A DNA stretch of 64,000 nucleotides, taken from contig CAUEEP010000913.1 of NCBI GenBank assembly GCA_958450365.1, positions 849,001 to 913,000 on the forward strand. Reading direction: 5' to 3'. Below the pieces are notes generated by a model that saw only the letters and a program-made list of their open reading frames with translations, made no database searches and had not been told where the DNA came from. Numbering within the stretch: position 1 is the stretch's first letter; each line of letters begins with the position of its first letter. Made by a program: the position numbers and the translations under genes. Shown one piece after another: positions 24,701 through 31,722 of this stretch. Source of the stretch: Mesorhabditis belari. Lineage: Eukaryota; Nematoda; Chromadorea; Rhabditida; Rhabditidae.

Positions 24701-26857
24701 CGATTGCAAGCAATTGCAACCACTTTTATAAGTTTCTTTAAAAATCTTTACCTTTCAGCTATTCCTGGACGAATTGGAGAAAGAGAAGAAAGCGAAAAGA
24801 AGAGATATCGGCATACAGACAGGAGTACTTTCAAGAGTTGAGCATTTATATGGAAAGAAAGTCACTCTGACGAGTGAAGAGGACGAGGCACAACATTCAC
24901 AGGTATCGTTATGGATAAAGTTCATAGAGTGCCTTTTTCTAAAATGCACCCAAACTACTGTAGTCAAACCGTCAGTTTTTAGCTTATTTTTGCTATTATT
25001 CGATGAAAAATCATTATACTCGTTGAATTTCGTTTACAAGTTCATTTAAGGTATCTCCAGAGATTCTAAAAATAGCAAAACCAAAATCTTGTGGAGGTAT
25101 GGGGAATTGAACCCCAGACCTCTCGCATGCTAAGCGAGCGCTCTACCACTGAGCTATACCCCCGTGCTTCTGGGTTACTTGAAAAGAGGTTTAGGTAAGA
25201 AAAGAGATTTCATTTACCAGTATTTGACTTGCATGAATTATTGATTTAAAATTCGTTTTTGAGTGCCAAACTTTGAGAAAAAATTCTTTTCACTGGTCCA
25301 TTAAGATTTGCGGTACTTGTGGAGTATCCGGGGAGGGGGGGAGATAAAATTTTAAGATCCGGTGGGGTAAAATTTTAACACATAAAACTACCTCTAAAAA
25401 TGGTTTTGAAGAAAAAAAATGACCCGCCAACTAGGATATTATCAACATTTCTAACAATGACATAAAAAATTTTTGTAGAAGTTACGTTTTTGATCGAGTA
25501 TCACCTCGAATCACGTAATCAAGTAATCACCTCGAATAAATTGAATCAAGTCACCTCAATAAATTGAATATCTTTACATTTGAAGGAAATTTGACACCAA
25601 ATCACTTAAGCGGCTGAATATCTTTAAAAGGGGTCGTGTATAACGTATATAAAATTTTACCCCACCGGATCTTAAAATTTGACCCCCCCCGGATATTGAA
25701 AGACCTCCCCGGATACTCCACATGTACCAGATTTGCAAGTTATTTTAAACCTTAAGGCATTAAGGCTTTGATAGTCTATATTGCGGTGAGATTAAGTTTT
25801 CACGATTTTTATATGACTATGAATGTACTGTAACGTTTACCTCTAGTCAACGTCACAACCGAAACCCCCGCAACCCACGCGTTTGGAATCATTCGGAGAG
25901 GGAGTGAAGAAAGCCAGGTAAATCTAGAGATTTGAGATTTGAGAGAATTTTCTTAAGCTTGAGCTTGATTTTTCAAGTTTACTATTGAAATTTGAAACTA
26001 CTAAAGCTATGAAATTCAAAAAATTGAGTCAATTCCAGCAGCGACGAGTCCCTTCAAATGCAGCGTGCAGCCGAGCCGCGACCCTTCGGCAAAAAGCGCT
26101 CCACGTCTTTCAAGGTTTCAAAATATTCGGTTTTTTGGTGTGATTAGAAAATTTCAATAACAATACGGATTGTAAAAATTGGTTTTTCTCGGAAATGAAA
26201 TCCGGGCCTTTTGACAAAATATGACAAAAATGACGATCGGATTTACTTTGTCCATTTGTCCATAAATGTCCATTTCTACATAAATGTCCATTTGAGTTTT
26301 GCATATGATATCTTTTCACAATGAAAAGACCCGAATTTCCAAGAAGAACCTAAAAATGAATCCCAATCGCTTTCAGAAACTCAAAAGTTTGGCCACCGAG
26401 CGTCGAGATCAAGAGAAACAGCAAACTGTTCAAGATTTGAGGTGAGACAGCGGAAAAGTTTAAAGTTTCAAAGTTAACGCCATCAAGGGGCAACAAAGTG
26501 TTTACTCAATTATTCAGTATTTAATTTTTTAAAGTTCTTGTTTAAATCCAAAATAATAGTTGATTTCTCAGAACATGTCCCCTTTCTCTTTTTACCATAA
26601 TCTTCTCTCCAGTTTTTATCTACTTTCTACTTTGGTTTGATTCTTTGAGGATTCACAAAGGATATCGAAAGATACAAAAAGTGGATAGATTAGATAAAAA
26701 TTGGAGACAAGGTTACAGTAGAAAGATAAAGGAGACACGTTTTAGAAAACGGATTTGAGGGGAGCACACTCAAATCAAAGCAAAAACTTTCAGATCTCGT
26801 TTCGAGAAGGCTCGCTTGGAGCAACAGATGCGAAAACGTGATAGCAGCACTGAGTAA
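735..26857 (+). CDS. TWK-type two-pore potassium channel, 5'-partial, giant tail
   Basis: Potassium leak channel of the K2P/TWK family in the plasma membrane. The N-terminal part lies outside the window. Exon 735-809 encodes TM3 and pore helix 2, and 1076-1132 completes filter T-I-G-L-G-D. Exon 1259-1353 encodes the last helix. Exons 1451-1548, 1628-1728, 3093-3154, 3398-3448, 3938-4036 and 4114-4215 give the conserved proximal tail. In-phase exons continue at 6733, 7787, 7995, 8239, 8400, 8788, 9680, 9948, 10707, 10984, 11897, 12093, 12310, 12744, 13404, 13595, 14404, 14615, 14801, 15130, 15307, 17400, 17706, 18061, 18199, 20421, 21215, 22332, 23069, 24759, 25847, 26039, 26377 and 26794-26857 (stop TAA). 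The tail is acidic, with an ER/K helix (9948-11986) and many Q-T motifs. The join from the 23069 exon to 24759 is unresolved. The end of the 8400 exon (8496 or 8514) is also uncertain. The channel call is firm; one continuous transcript is inference. Confidence 0.8.
1976..2202. mobile_element. palindromic MITE, copy 1 (GGACAATGAAAT family)
   Basis: Ends are near-perfect inverted repeats (tactGGACAATGAAATATC at left, its complement at right), with a roughly 40-bp inner inverted arm containing acgatcgtcac. A second near-identical copy lies at 20071-20294 and a single arm at 2517-2598. No coding capacity. Confidence 0.75.
2290..2490. repeat. 31-bp tandem repeat
   Basis: About six copies of a unit built on agtaaaccattgtccctttg plus alternating aagtaaagtaa or aagtgaagtga spacers. 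It lies between the first palindromic MITE and its orphan arm, inside a channel intron. Confidence 0.8.
2517..2598. mobile_element. single arm of GGACAATGAAAT MITE
   Basis: This repeats the right arm of the 1976-2202 element (gacgcgcgaaagtgacgatc ... attgtccagtactgta). The matching left arm is absent. The 31-bp satellite may have grown inside a second element copy and separated the arms. Confidence 0.6.
3593..3661 (-). pseudogene. tRNA-like sequence
   Basis: Read on the minus strand this has an A-box-like TGGCCTGGCGGATAAGG and B-box-like GGTTGGGCTCCAGTCC separated by an unusually long middle, as in tRNAs with a long variable arm. It aligns along most of its length with the plus-strand sequence at 4513-4586. 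No clean acceptor stem can be drawn. Confidence 0.45.
4513..4586 (+). pseudogene. tRNA-like sequence with long variable region
   Basis: There is a D-arm/A-box (GATGGTGTAGTGGATAAGG) and T-arm (CTCGGGTTCGATCCC), with about 40 nt between them that leave room for a long variable arm. It resembles the 3593-3661 sequence and, more distantly, nematode-specific V-arm tRNAs. The acceptor stem is poor, so I treat it as a pseudogene or SINE-like repeat. Confidence 0.45.
5118..5207 (+). CDS. alternative terminal exon of the TWK channel
   Basis: After a TCAG acceptor this exon reads in frame from 4215 for 29 codons (starting V-G-D-W-L-L-R-R, ending N-E-V-H) to a TGA at 5205-5207. I see no convincing in-frame donor inside it. 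The next tail exon (6733) has the same incoming phase, so 4215 can join either one. This exon would give a channel with a short tail of ordinary TWK length. Its position just upstream of a large satellite suggests a gene end or alternative polyadenylation. Confidence 0.6.
   Translation, partial: VGDWLLRRKNYLFLGDGGDDENLIENEVH
5358..6185. repeat. 9-bp satellite AATGAAGTT
   Basis: About 90 copies of AATGAAGTT with AATGTAGTT, AATGAAGTA and AATGAGGTT variants. The first part stays in a 9-bp register and looks like an open frame (N-E-V repeats), but this is only a result of the unit length. Later, occasional extra bases break the register. Located in the intron after the short alternative terminal exon. 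Confidence 0.95.
6360..6470. repeat. interspersed repeat, copy 1
   Basis: The block ttggttttctttaaaaaa-agcctcagagaattaaaa ... aataaacttatgttgagactcgc ... cagcatcacc recurs at about 9511-9597. This copy carries an extra run of three agcctg units. Confidence 0.7.
6822..7232. mobile_element. palindromic element bounded by TTTAAA (A)
   Basis: The left end (tttaaaggggtggtagtcaa then aacagcgcc) is the complement of the right end (ggcgctgttttgactacccc then ccatttaaa). Inner arms around aaaaattccttgcg and aaaagagcac also pair. It is a long hairpin-forming non-autonomous element and resembles the nematode TTTAAA-type palindromic repeats. It abuts element B. Confidence 0.75.
7226..7523. mobile_element. 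palindromic element bounded by TTTAAA (B)
   Basis: The left end tttaaaggggtattaatcg pairs with the right end cgattaataccccc-ctttaaa. The interior has GC-rich runs of C and G and a gtgacgataaaaat block. It shares the TTTAAA boundary with element A, as if both entered the same target sequence. Confidence 0.65.
8283..8355. repeat. short palindromic repeats (tctacatgtaga)
   Basis: Four or five copies of a tctacatgtagaata palindrome within an intron 10 bp after an exon. Nothing else recognised. Confidence 0.6.
8934..9260. repeat. 17-bp satellite (gctctggagctgcacta)
   Basis: About 19 nearly perfect copies of a 17-bp unit that contains the palindrome agctctggagct and, in every copy, a ctgcactag string resembling a splice acceptor. 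Homogeneity suggests recent expansion. It lies directly before the candidate alternative terminal exon at 9246. Confidence 0.95.
9246..9337 (+). CDS. possible alternative terminal exon behind a satellite
   Basis: The last copy of the 17-bp satellite ends in CTGCACTAG, a possible acceptor. From 9246 the reading frame, joined to the phase-1 donor at 8893, runs through an acidic/basic stretch (T-D-D-E-S-A-R-D-Q) to TGA at 9335-9337. Phase agrees exactly (2 nt plus 30 codons). The composition resembles the rest of the tail. Because the competing exon at 9680 also fits phase 1, this would be an alternative ending. Splicing is inferred. Confidence 0.4.
9511..9597. repeat. interspersed repeat, copy 2
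   Basis: Second copy of the roughly 90-bp repeat at 6360-6470, without the agcctg expansion. Function unknown. Confidence 0.65.
10329..10580. repeat. 15-bp satellite (ataaagataaagtta)
   Basis: About 16 copies of a 15-bp unit with aaag/atag variants. Its length is a multiple of three, so both strands look open for some distance, but it lies in an intron between exons 9948 and 10707. Confidence 0.9.
11230..11540. mobile_element. palindromic repeat
   Basis: The left arm (gagcactttcttcaaaagaa, then ttttggtgtcaatgg and gttgtagagaatcaaaaat) is followed by its complement at about 11461-11525. Imperfect copies of ggattggtgaattgaaaa flank it on the left and caattgaccaacccaatag on the right. Non-coding hairpin element in an intron. 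Confidence 0.6.
12416..12720. repeat. satellite of agaggtttaa units
   Basis: About 28 irregular copies of a 10-11 bp unit (aagaggtttaa, aagagatttaa, agagggtttaa), degrading toward the right end. Intronic, between exons 12310 and 12744. Confidence 0.9.
13003..13090 (+). pseudogene. duplicated fragment of the 14404 exon end
   Basis: The string around gaacaaccacaaaatagaca followed by aagacaggtcaaaagaaaa, plus gctagtc and aatatagtagca blocks, is repeated at 14490-14555. There it forms the last codons and donor of a channel exon. Here no coding frame or acceptor supports use, so it is an orphan duplicate of an exon-donor segment. Confidence 0.65.
13934..14366. mobile_element. 430-bp palindromic element
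   Basis: The left end (gcgccccaccccttttccca) pairs with the right end (gggaaaaggggtggggcgc). Long inner arms containing atccaactttgaactc and aagtctttttctatcgattg also pair, and a second copy of the arm motif lies near the centre. Non-coding. It sits just upstream of the 14404 exon. Confidence 0.75.
15821..17381. mobile_element. palindromic Tc1-like element, two 3' halves head to head
   Basis: Both ends carry the same inverted repeat (tacagtcatggacaaaagtc at left, complement ending tgtccatgaatgta at right) and the pairing continues inward almost to the centre (about 16650). Left half, minus strand, and right half, plus strand, each encode the C-terminal part of a Tc1/mariner-type transposase, with broken frames: a catalytic-region block Q-D-N-A-P-C-H and the C-terminal block S-M-P-R-R-I-Q-A ... 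G-G-P-T-K-Y. The N-terminal DNA-binding part is missing from both halves. The element is therefore non-autonomous and probably arose by inverted duplication of a 3' half. TA flanks are consistent with Tc1-type insertion. It lies in a channel intron. Confidence 0.85.
17400..17609 (+). CDS. TWK tail exon with alternative stop
   Basis: This exon follows a TTTTAAG acceptor 19 bp right of the Tc1-like element and reads in phase from the 15399 donor (starting T-K-I-D-L-Q-N-L-G). A GTAAAT donor after 17585 restores phase 0 into the 17706 exon. If that donor is not used, the frame ends at TAG 17607-17609. It may thus be internal or terminal. A stronger-looking ATAG acceptor at 17429-17430 would give an immediate stop in phase 0. 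Its coding composition differs from its neighbours (Pro/Arg-rich rather than acidic). Confidence 0.45.
   Translation, partial: TKIDLQNLGIVKSRTVEKSGKSPALAVPTGTPIYRPRVPDGERLHRTPKNISPVIYGFLFCIVNSSKRS
17853..17990. mobile_element. TACCGTA-ended MITE
   Basis: Starts taccgtattttctgtaatag and ends with the complement ctattacagaaaatacggta. The interior has an 18-bp tandem (agactacactactattac). Related by its ends to the elements at 18533, 40868, 46701, 51095 and 63846. Confidence 0.75.
18533..19047. mobile_element. TACCGTA-ended MITE, larger form
   Basis: Starts taccgtattctctctaatag and ends ctattagagagaatacggta. A subterminal direct repeat with gtattgcggttcgagagg occurs near each end (about 18560 and 18980). 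The interior of about 340 bp is AT-rich with no recognised gene. Confidence 0.7.
19185..20420. repeat. region of diverged duplicated segments
   Basis: A block with gctatagctaaagactatag and a complementary gcactttagcgca occurs at about 19193-19240 and 19867-19920. A block containing ctctatgtt ... gagtatacaaaa ... ataaccaaatttaatgagga occurs near 19735, 19940 and 20340. A GC-rich tacgttatata segment (19390-19510) is also internally repeated. Intronic; no exon seen. Confidence 0.6.
20071..20294. mobile_element. palindromic MITE, copy 2 (GGACAATGAAAT family)
   Basis: Nearly identical to 1976-2202, including the asymmetric centre attaccattgtgtagccctt, which shows common descent rather than chance palindromes. 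The left end is slightly degraded (caacaatgaaatatgat). Confidence 0.75.
20878..21065. repeat. 18-bp satellite (gctctgacagacttctta)
   Basis: About ten copies of an 18-bp unit with ctctgacagactcctta and ccctgacag variants. The plus strand is open across it (L-A-L-T-D-F repeats), but it is not bounded by plausible splice sites that keep the tail phase. I call it intronic. Confidence 0.85.
21685..21745 (+). pseudogene. tRNA-like fragment
   Basis: A-box-like GGTGGCCTAGTGGATACC and B-box-like TTCGGGTTCAAGC with a plausible anticodon-arm region around TAGACTTCCGG. The 3' acceptor strand is missing. Same tRNA-like family as 3593 and 4513. Confidence 0.4.
21958..22122. repeat. tandem repeat of cctcatatccgattcagattcgg type
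   Basis: Units of about 24 and 48 bp built from tcctcatatccgattctacc and gattcagattcggattcgga. Open frames on both strands are due to low complexity. Confidence 0.8.
22520..22617. repeat. tandem and palindromic repeat (gagcctcagagaactgaggct)
   Basis: About three copies of a 31-35 bp unit. Each contains the inverted pair gcctcagag / ctctgaggc-like, so each can form a hairpin. Intronic. Confidence 0.7.
23069..23521 (+). CDS. large tail exon with duplicated W-S-D-F-D-V-V units
   Basis: This is the longest exon of the channel tail, after an AATTCCAG acceptor, and reads 150 codons to TGA 23519-23521. It holds two copies of a unit around W-S-D-F-D-V-V followed by acidic sequence, and Q-T motifs V-E-V-Q-T-D (Q-T near 23135-23140) and G-A-Q-T-D. 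Codon use is GC-richer than nearby exons. No clean in-phase donor to the 24759 exon is visible; CACACAG/gtgcta at 23544 would require a +1 shift. It is therefore either a terminal exon or contains a small frame-changing feature. Confidence 0.65.
   Translation: MKSYYVSTQAGPSEPEKESVEVQTDEHPDWMEYPSQALWSDFDVVLGEEQTATEPDASSDGGLLEGDAWVEELMGPPLWSDFDVVIGDEKSQTQSEIPSEAPSMAQSRENLNRRGERRRFEEFGAQTDPIERHDRAIGTDDQKWKKAGDQ
23954..24448. mobile_element. 495-bp near-perfect palindrome
   Basis: The left end gggagtgggacaaatgcgac pairs with the right end (gtcacatttgtcccactccc). Arms rich in ggtgcgca/tgcgcacc and a further pair aattttgacatatcagagc / gctctgatatgtcaaaatt follow. Arms are over 200 bp with a centre near 24200. 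A short open frame on the right arm has no support. Confidence 0.8.
25092..25163 (-). tRNA. tRNA-Ala (AGC)
   Basis: Read on the minus strand this is a 72-nt cloverleaf starting GGGGGTATAGCTCAGTGG and ending in A. The anticodon loop CTTAGCATG gives anticodon AGC (alanine) and there is a standard T-loop GTTCAATTC. The acceptor stem is complete. It sits in a channel intron, antisense to the host. It differs from the 28301 copy at a single position, and about 40 bp of flank on each side is also shared. Confidence 0.93.
25312..25730. mobile_element. palindromic element (ggagtatccgggg ends)
   Basis: The left end (gtacttgtggagtatccggg) pairs with the right end (ccggatactccacatgtac). Inner arms share ttaagatccggtggggtaaa and its complement. 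Interior about 230 bp, AT-rich and non-coding. Confidence 0.7.
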
Positions 26858-27403
26858 ACTTTTTTAAATCTCTAATCCACCTTGCTTTATCTTTAAAAAC
26901 TTAAGGAACATGTGATTCTTTTTGTGATATTTCCCCCCACTTTGTAATCAATCTTTTAGTCTCGCTTTTAACTCTTCTCCATTCTCATCTCAAATTTTTT
27001 TCAGTTCTCAAATCAGTTAAGTCTCAGGTTTTTCACCGTAATGCAGTTGAGAATTTTTTTATCTGACTTTGTAAATTAATTGCGTAAAACAGTAAACATT
27101 TATTTGAATAACTTTAGAATCGCATGTATAACACATCGTAGACAAAAAACATGATGAAGATCTTTCTAATACCCAAATAGTGGAGGCGACAAAATGATGT
27201 CCTAAAAAGAACATTTCGCAAAGGGTAATAAGAAAAAGTATCAAGTTCAATCGTGGTAACCGTTAAGAAATGACCTAAAACTTTAGAAGGTTGGCAGCAG
27301 TGAACATGGTATCAAAAAAAATCGGTAACAGCGAGTGAAGAATGCATTCAAAGAAAAGAAAAACACAAATAATGATAAATTAACTTTTTGACTGGTCGAT
27401 ATT
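26858..27403. other. convergent intergenic region
   Basis: Lies between the channel stop (plus) and the rfc-1 stop (minus). It should hold both 3' UTRs. Nothing else recognised. Confidence 0.5.
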
Positions 27404-30400
27404 TTATTTTCCTCTACCTCGTCCACCTCGTCCACCTCTCACTGTCGATCCACGACCACGAGGCGGTCCTCCACGCCAACCAGCGCGTCCCCGAGCTGCT
27501 TGCGCCAATGAGCTTCCACCTAAAATTGGAAAATGAAGATAAACTGCCTATGATCTTTTCTGAAGTGCAACATTGATCAATCTACACAAATCAAAGATTC
27601 ACGAAAGCACAACAAGTAAAATTTTCAATCGTCTTTTTTTCCGTTAAACCATATCTTTCTATGAGCCTATCAAACTACATTAAGCCACTCTAAGTCAAGT
27701 AAAACTAAGCGGACCTGCATTGTTGCCTCCAGCGGCCTCCTGCTTGTCGTTACTCTCTTCAGTCTCTTCTTGCTCTTCCTCCCCTTCAGCTCCACCACGC
27801 TCCACCACAAAACCTTCCTCGTCGATTTCCACTTCAAGGGCTAAATAACGTCAAATTAAAAGAAACCCAAAAATTAAAACGAACCATCGCTGGCACCCCC
27901 GCGTTTCTTTCCCTTTCCAACGTCGTCAAGAGCATAAGGTAGCACACGGTGCTCTTTTGTTAAAGCTCGAGTCAGAGCAGCCTTTGTCTAAAACGAAAAA
28001 TTCAAGCAAACTAAACAATATTACCTTAGCAGCAATAGCCGCTCCAGGATCTTTTCTTCCGGGCCACACAGCCAGCTCAGCGATAGCATCAGCGTCATCT
28101 CGAATCAAATCGTATTCAACGAAAGTGGCAACAACTTCTCTAAAAATTCCTTGATATTTTGCTTTCAAGAAACAACTTACGGAACTCCCAGATTTTCGTG
28201 ATCGATCAAAGGCCTTGTAATCTTGGTTCGCAATGCAGGAATGTAATCAGTGACCAAGGCGCACGTATCTCCAGAGATTCTAAAAAATAGCAAAATTTTG
28301 TGGAGGTATGGGGAATTGAACCCCAGCCCTCTCGCATGCTAAGCGAGCGCTCTACCACTGAGCTATACCCCCGTACATTGGGGTTGCTTGGAAAGAGGTT
28401 TAGATAAGGCAATGAGGGACCGGAGAGAAGATGAGAGACCAAAGGAAAAGAAGAGAGCATAAAGAACAGCTGTGTGCGCGTAAAGGAGTCCGCTTTTGTG
28501 TGATCATTTGATTCACAGCTAAGGAAACGTCGAAATGGTAAAAGGTTCGTGACTCATAGTTAGTTTGAAAATTAGAAACCCCATTAAAAACTACCTAAGA
28601 TGTGAATGTTGAGCAATTTGTCGAGTGAGGCGCAATCGTTTACCGGCTGTCGAGTTTTTACCAAGCCATGCGGGGAACAAAATCTAGAAAAGAATGTTGA
28701 GAACTTTACCTGAAAAATATACCTGTGTTTTTAAGTGTCCATCCATAGCCATAGAAGGTAAGGCAGCAGAAAGCATTGACTAAATATATAAAATTTGCAA
28801 GAACTCCATTATTCATACCTGTTCATTTAGCAATTTCCAAGCGCCACCACTACGAATTTGTTTATCCACCATATCACCCATAGCGATGAACTCAGCCGCT
28901 CGACGAATACTGGCCAAATGGTCGACTTTGCTAAATATGCGAATAAAAGTTCTTCCAAAAAACTACAAACCTTCGTTCATTGTTTGTCAGATGGAGATAA
29001 TTTTCAAAGACAAAGAGCGGCATAATACCATAATCAACGAAAAACATTTCCTGTTTTTCTCGTAGAGTCGAAGATTTGCTAAGTAAACGTCGAGCTGCTT
29101 CGAAAGCATTCTGAAGCAGAACACAATCGTTGCTGTAAAGAATAAAACCCACAATCGTCACATCTTTTTGTGTAATGTGCATTTCGGGAATGGCTTTGCG
29201 CATTTGGAGATTGTAGATACATTGTCTGACGTCATGATTGGAAAGCTCAATAATTTCATCAATCTAAAAGTTTTTGTTTTACGAAGCGTGTTTAAAAAAC
29301 TACATCTTCTTTGGACATCCGCAACTTTTCTCGTACTGCAATCATCATAATACGGCTCTAAATGGTCATGATTTTTCTTGAAGAGATGCATTCAGCATAC
29401 CCGAACGTGTTCCACGCGTGGTCGTTGGAAGCGGACATCAAAACAGTAGTTGACCAAAGTACGCATTTTTGGATGAGCACGGTCATTGCATATACAAATG
29501 ATTGGAATCATTGTGTTTTTGATGATATCCATCAATTCGCTGATCTAAATACGATACGATAATTTTAATTTTTCCTATTAGATTTTTTACAAACTCACTC
29601 CAGATCGATCCTCATTTCCACTCATACCATCAACCTCATCCATGATTAAAACATGGCGCACGTCACTGATCGGATCTAAACTTGCATTTTACCGCGTTCA
29701 ACCAAAACAACACTACTTTTTGTAGCACCAAAATATTCTTCAAGCTGGTGAGAGCCAGTCAATTGAGCAACATGCGCCTGAAAGTGGCTATCAAAAATTA
29801 ATTTGCAAAACTTACTTCGAGATGTTTCTTGTTTCGAACGTCTGACGCATTCATCTCTACGGTTTGAAAACCAAGAGACTCACAAGCCATTTTGGCACAA
29901 GTTGTTTTGCCAATACCTAAAAGAAAATCAAGATCAAGCTGAAATTAAAAACAAACCGGGAGGTCCACTCAACAAAACCGCCTTGAAAGCCGATCCTTCT
30001 TGTCCGGCCATCCATGGTGGAGGGCGTGCTAAACTTCATAATTTTTAGTTACTCTAAAAAAGGTCAACGTTTCTTGGTTCTTCCAGCTTCACCCAAATTG
30101 TGTTGTGCCCAATCACGAAGCCAGCCAATCAATTTATTCCACGGGCTCTTGTCACCATTCATCCCAATCAATTCTTGAGGATTTTGTGGCTTGTACTTGT
30201 CGACCCATGGAACGGCTAGTGGCTATAATTTGAGCAAATCATTAGGAAAATTAAAAATAAATTACCAAGTCAGGCCTTGACACTGTGACCGACAAATTGA
30301 CTGGTTTAGAAGGAGAAGAAATCACGGGAGTTCGTCGCTTATTTTGATGAGGGATATCCTTAAAAAATTCTTGCAAAACCTTTTAAGATCCACAAACCAC

Positions 30401-31722
30401 AAGCGTATCTACGATTTCATAAACTTCATCTCCCATTTGAACGAAGTTTTCTGTTTTCTAAATATAGCATTGATTTTTCAAACTAAAGCAGCACTTACCC
30501 GAGAGAAGTTTTCTTTCTGAGACGAAGGACTGATGTGCATGTGTGACTTTGACTCGGCATCCTTTTTATTAGGCACCTAAACAGTAATTTTGTCAATAAG
30601 ATACGATGTAATTTAGTAGCAGCTTTTAAAATTTCTAAAAACAAACCAGCAGGATATCATCATATTTGGTGTCAAATGCGGCAACGTTCTTGCTTTGCCC
30701 TCTTGCTGGCGCCTTTTGCCGTGGCGCATCGCCAAAAAAAGAAGCCGCGTCAGTCGTTTTCTTGGATTGAGTATTACCTAATCATAGAAATTCATTCTGA
30801 AACCTAAAGCGCCAAACCTTTAACAGGTTCGGATTGTTTTGTCTTCTTCTCAAAGTTTAGCTTCGTTTGTCCAGGTGGGAGTGCTTTCTTTGGCTTTTTC
30901 TTCTCACGAAACTCATCTTCACTATCCGTTACAGAAACCAACTAAGAAACCTGTTTTATTTAAGGGTTATTTTAAACTTCATCTTCATCATCGTCATCTA
31001 CCAAGTGGATTTGTTTCGTGTTCTTTGTGGGTCCCTTTTGTGGTGATCTATCGTCTAAATTCGCAAATTAAATAGCTAATGCGTGAATCAAAACCTTCAA
31101 ATCTTGCTCGTTTAACCGGGGCAACAGGATTCTTTTTCTTAGGCGTTGCTTTGGCTGGTTGGCTCGTGATCAGAAAATCTTCATCATCACTATCTAAAAT
31201 CCCTTTTTAAAAGCGTAACTCTATAAAAAAGCACCACTTGCAAGGACCGCTTTTCTCCTTCGTCCTCGAGGAGCTTTTTCATCGGCTTTTGCTTCCTGTG
31301 CGTGCGCTTGTGCTTGTCGTCGGACAGAACGTGGAATTGGATGTTCTCCCTCACCATCAGCTGGATGCCAAATTATAAAGTCATTAAAAAACAAGTCTAC
31401 GTACAATCTTCAAATTCCATCAGAGAGCCGGTAAGATTGTCTTGTGCACGTGATGCTGGACGCTTCTTATCGGTTGTGGTAGATGCCTGAAATGATTTTG
31501 TCTAGTTAAATTTTGTGGTCTTAATTTTAGGTTGCCATTATGTGGAACAGAAGTTGCGATTCTTAATCGCTTTAAGTCGCAAGGAGCATAACCCATTATT
31601 AATATCAGTGTGGTACCTGTGACGCTGATGGATTCGCGGCTTTCGGCGTTTTCCCAAAGAATCGCTGGATTCCCTTAACAAAATTTGTTTTTCAAAAAAA
31701 TTGTCAAGCAACCAACCGACAT
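27404..31722 (-). CDS. rfc-1: replication factor C subunit 1
   Basis: Large subunit of the clamp loader that opens PCNA at primer ends during DNA replication (nuclear). Start ATG at 31722 with a tiny M-S exon, then a PIP-like G-I-Q-R-F-F-G. Acidic and basic linker exons follow (31.4-30.3 kb). The AAA+ part begins at V-P-W-V-D-K-Y-K-P (about 30220), then Walker A G-P-P-G-I-G-K-T-T (30.0-29.9 kb), N-A-S-D-V-R-N-K-K, and the Walker B region I-M-D-E-V-D-G-M-S-G (about 29.6 kb). The sensor and collar exons run 29.5-28.0 kb. The C-terminus is acidic, then an RGG-rich tail ending G-R-G-K (stop 27404-27406). I find no BRCT domain in the linker, where it normally sits. A tRNA-Ala lies in an intron near 28.3 kb. 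Some exon borders around 28.4-28.6 kb are unresolved. Confidence 0.92.
28301..28372 (-). tRNA. tRNA-Ala (AGC) inside rfc-1
   Basis: Same cloverleaf and AGC anticodon as the copy at 25092-25163. It is in the same orientation as its host gene rfc-1. Shared left flank (tatctccagagattctaaaa) and right flank (aagaggttta) show that a segment of about 150 bp was duplicated. The segment starts next to the rfc-1 exon that continues C-A-L-V-T-D-Y. Confidence 0.93.

Noticed and set aside
29640..29720. A 17-nt intron in rfc-1 (gtaaaatgcaagtttag)
   Set aside because: It would remove an in-frame stop and keep phase, but a donor 24 nt further upstream (AAAA/gtagtg) gives an in-phase 41-nt intron with the same acceptor. 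That is the normal size in this gene.
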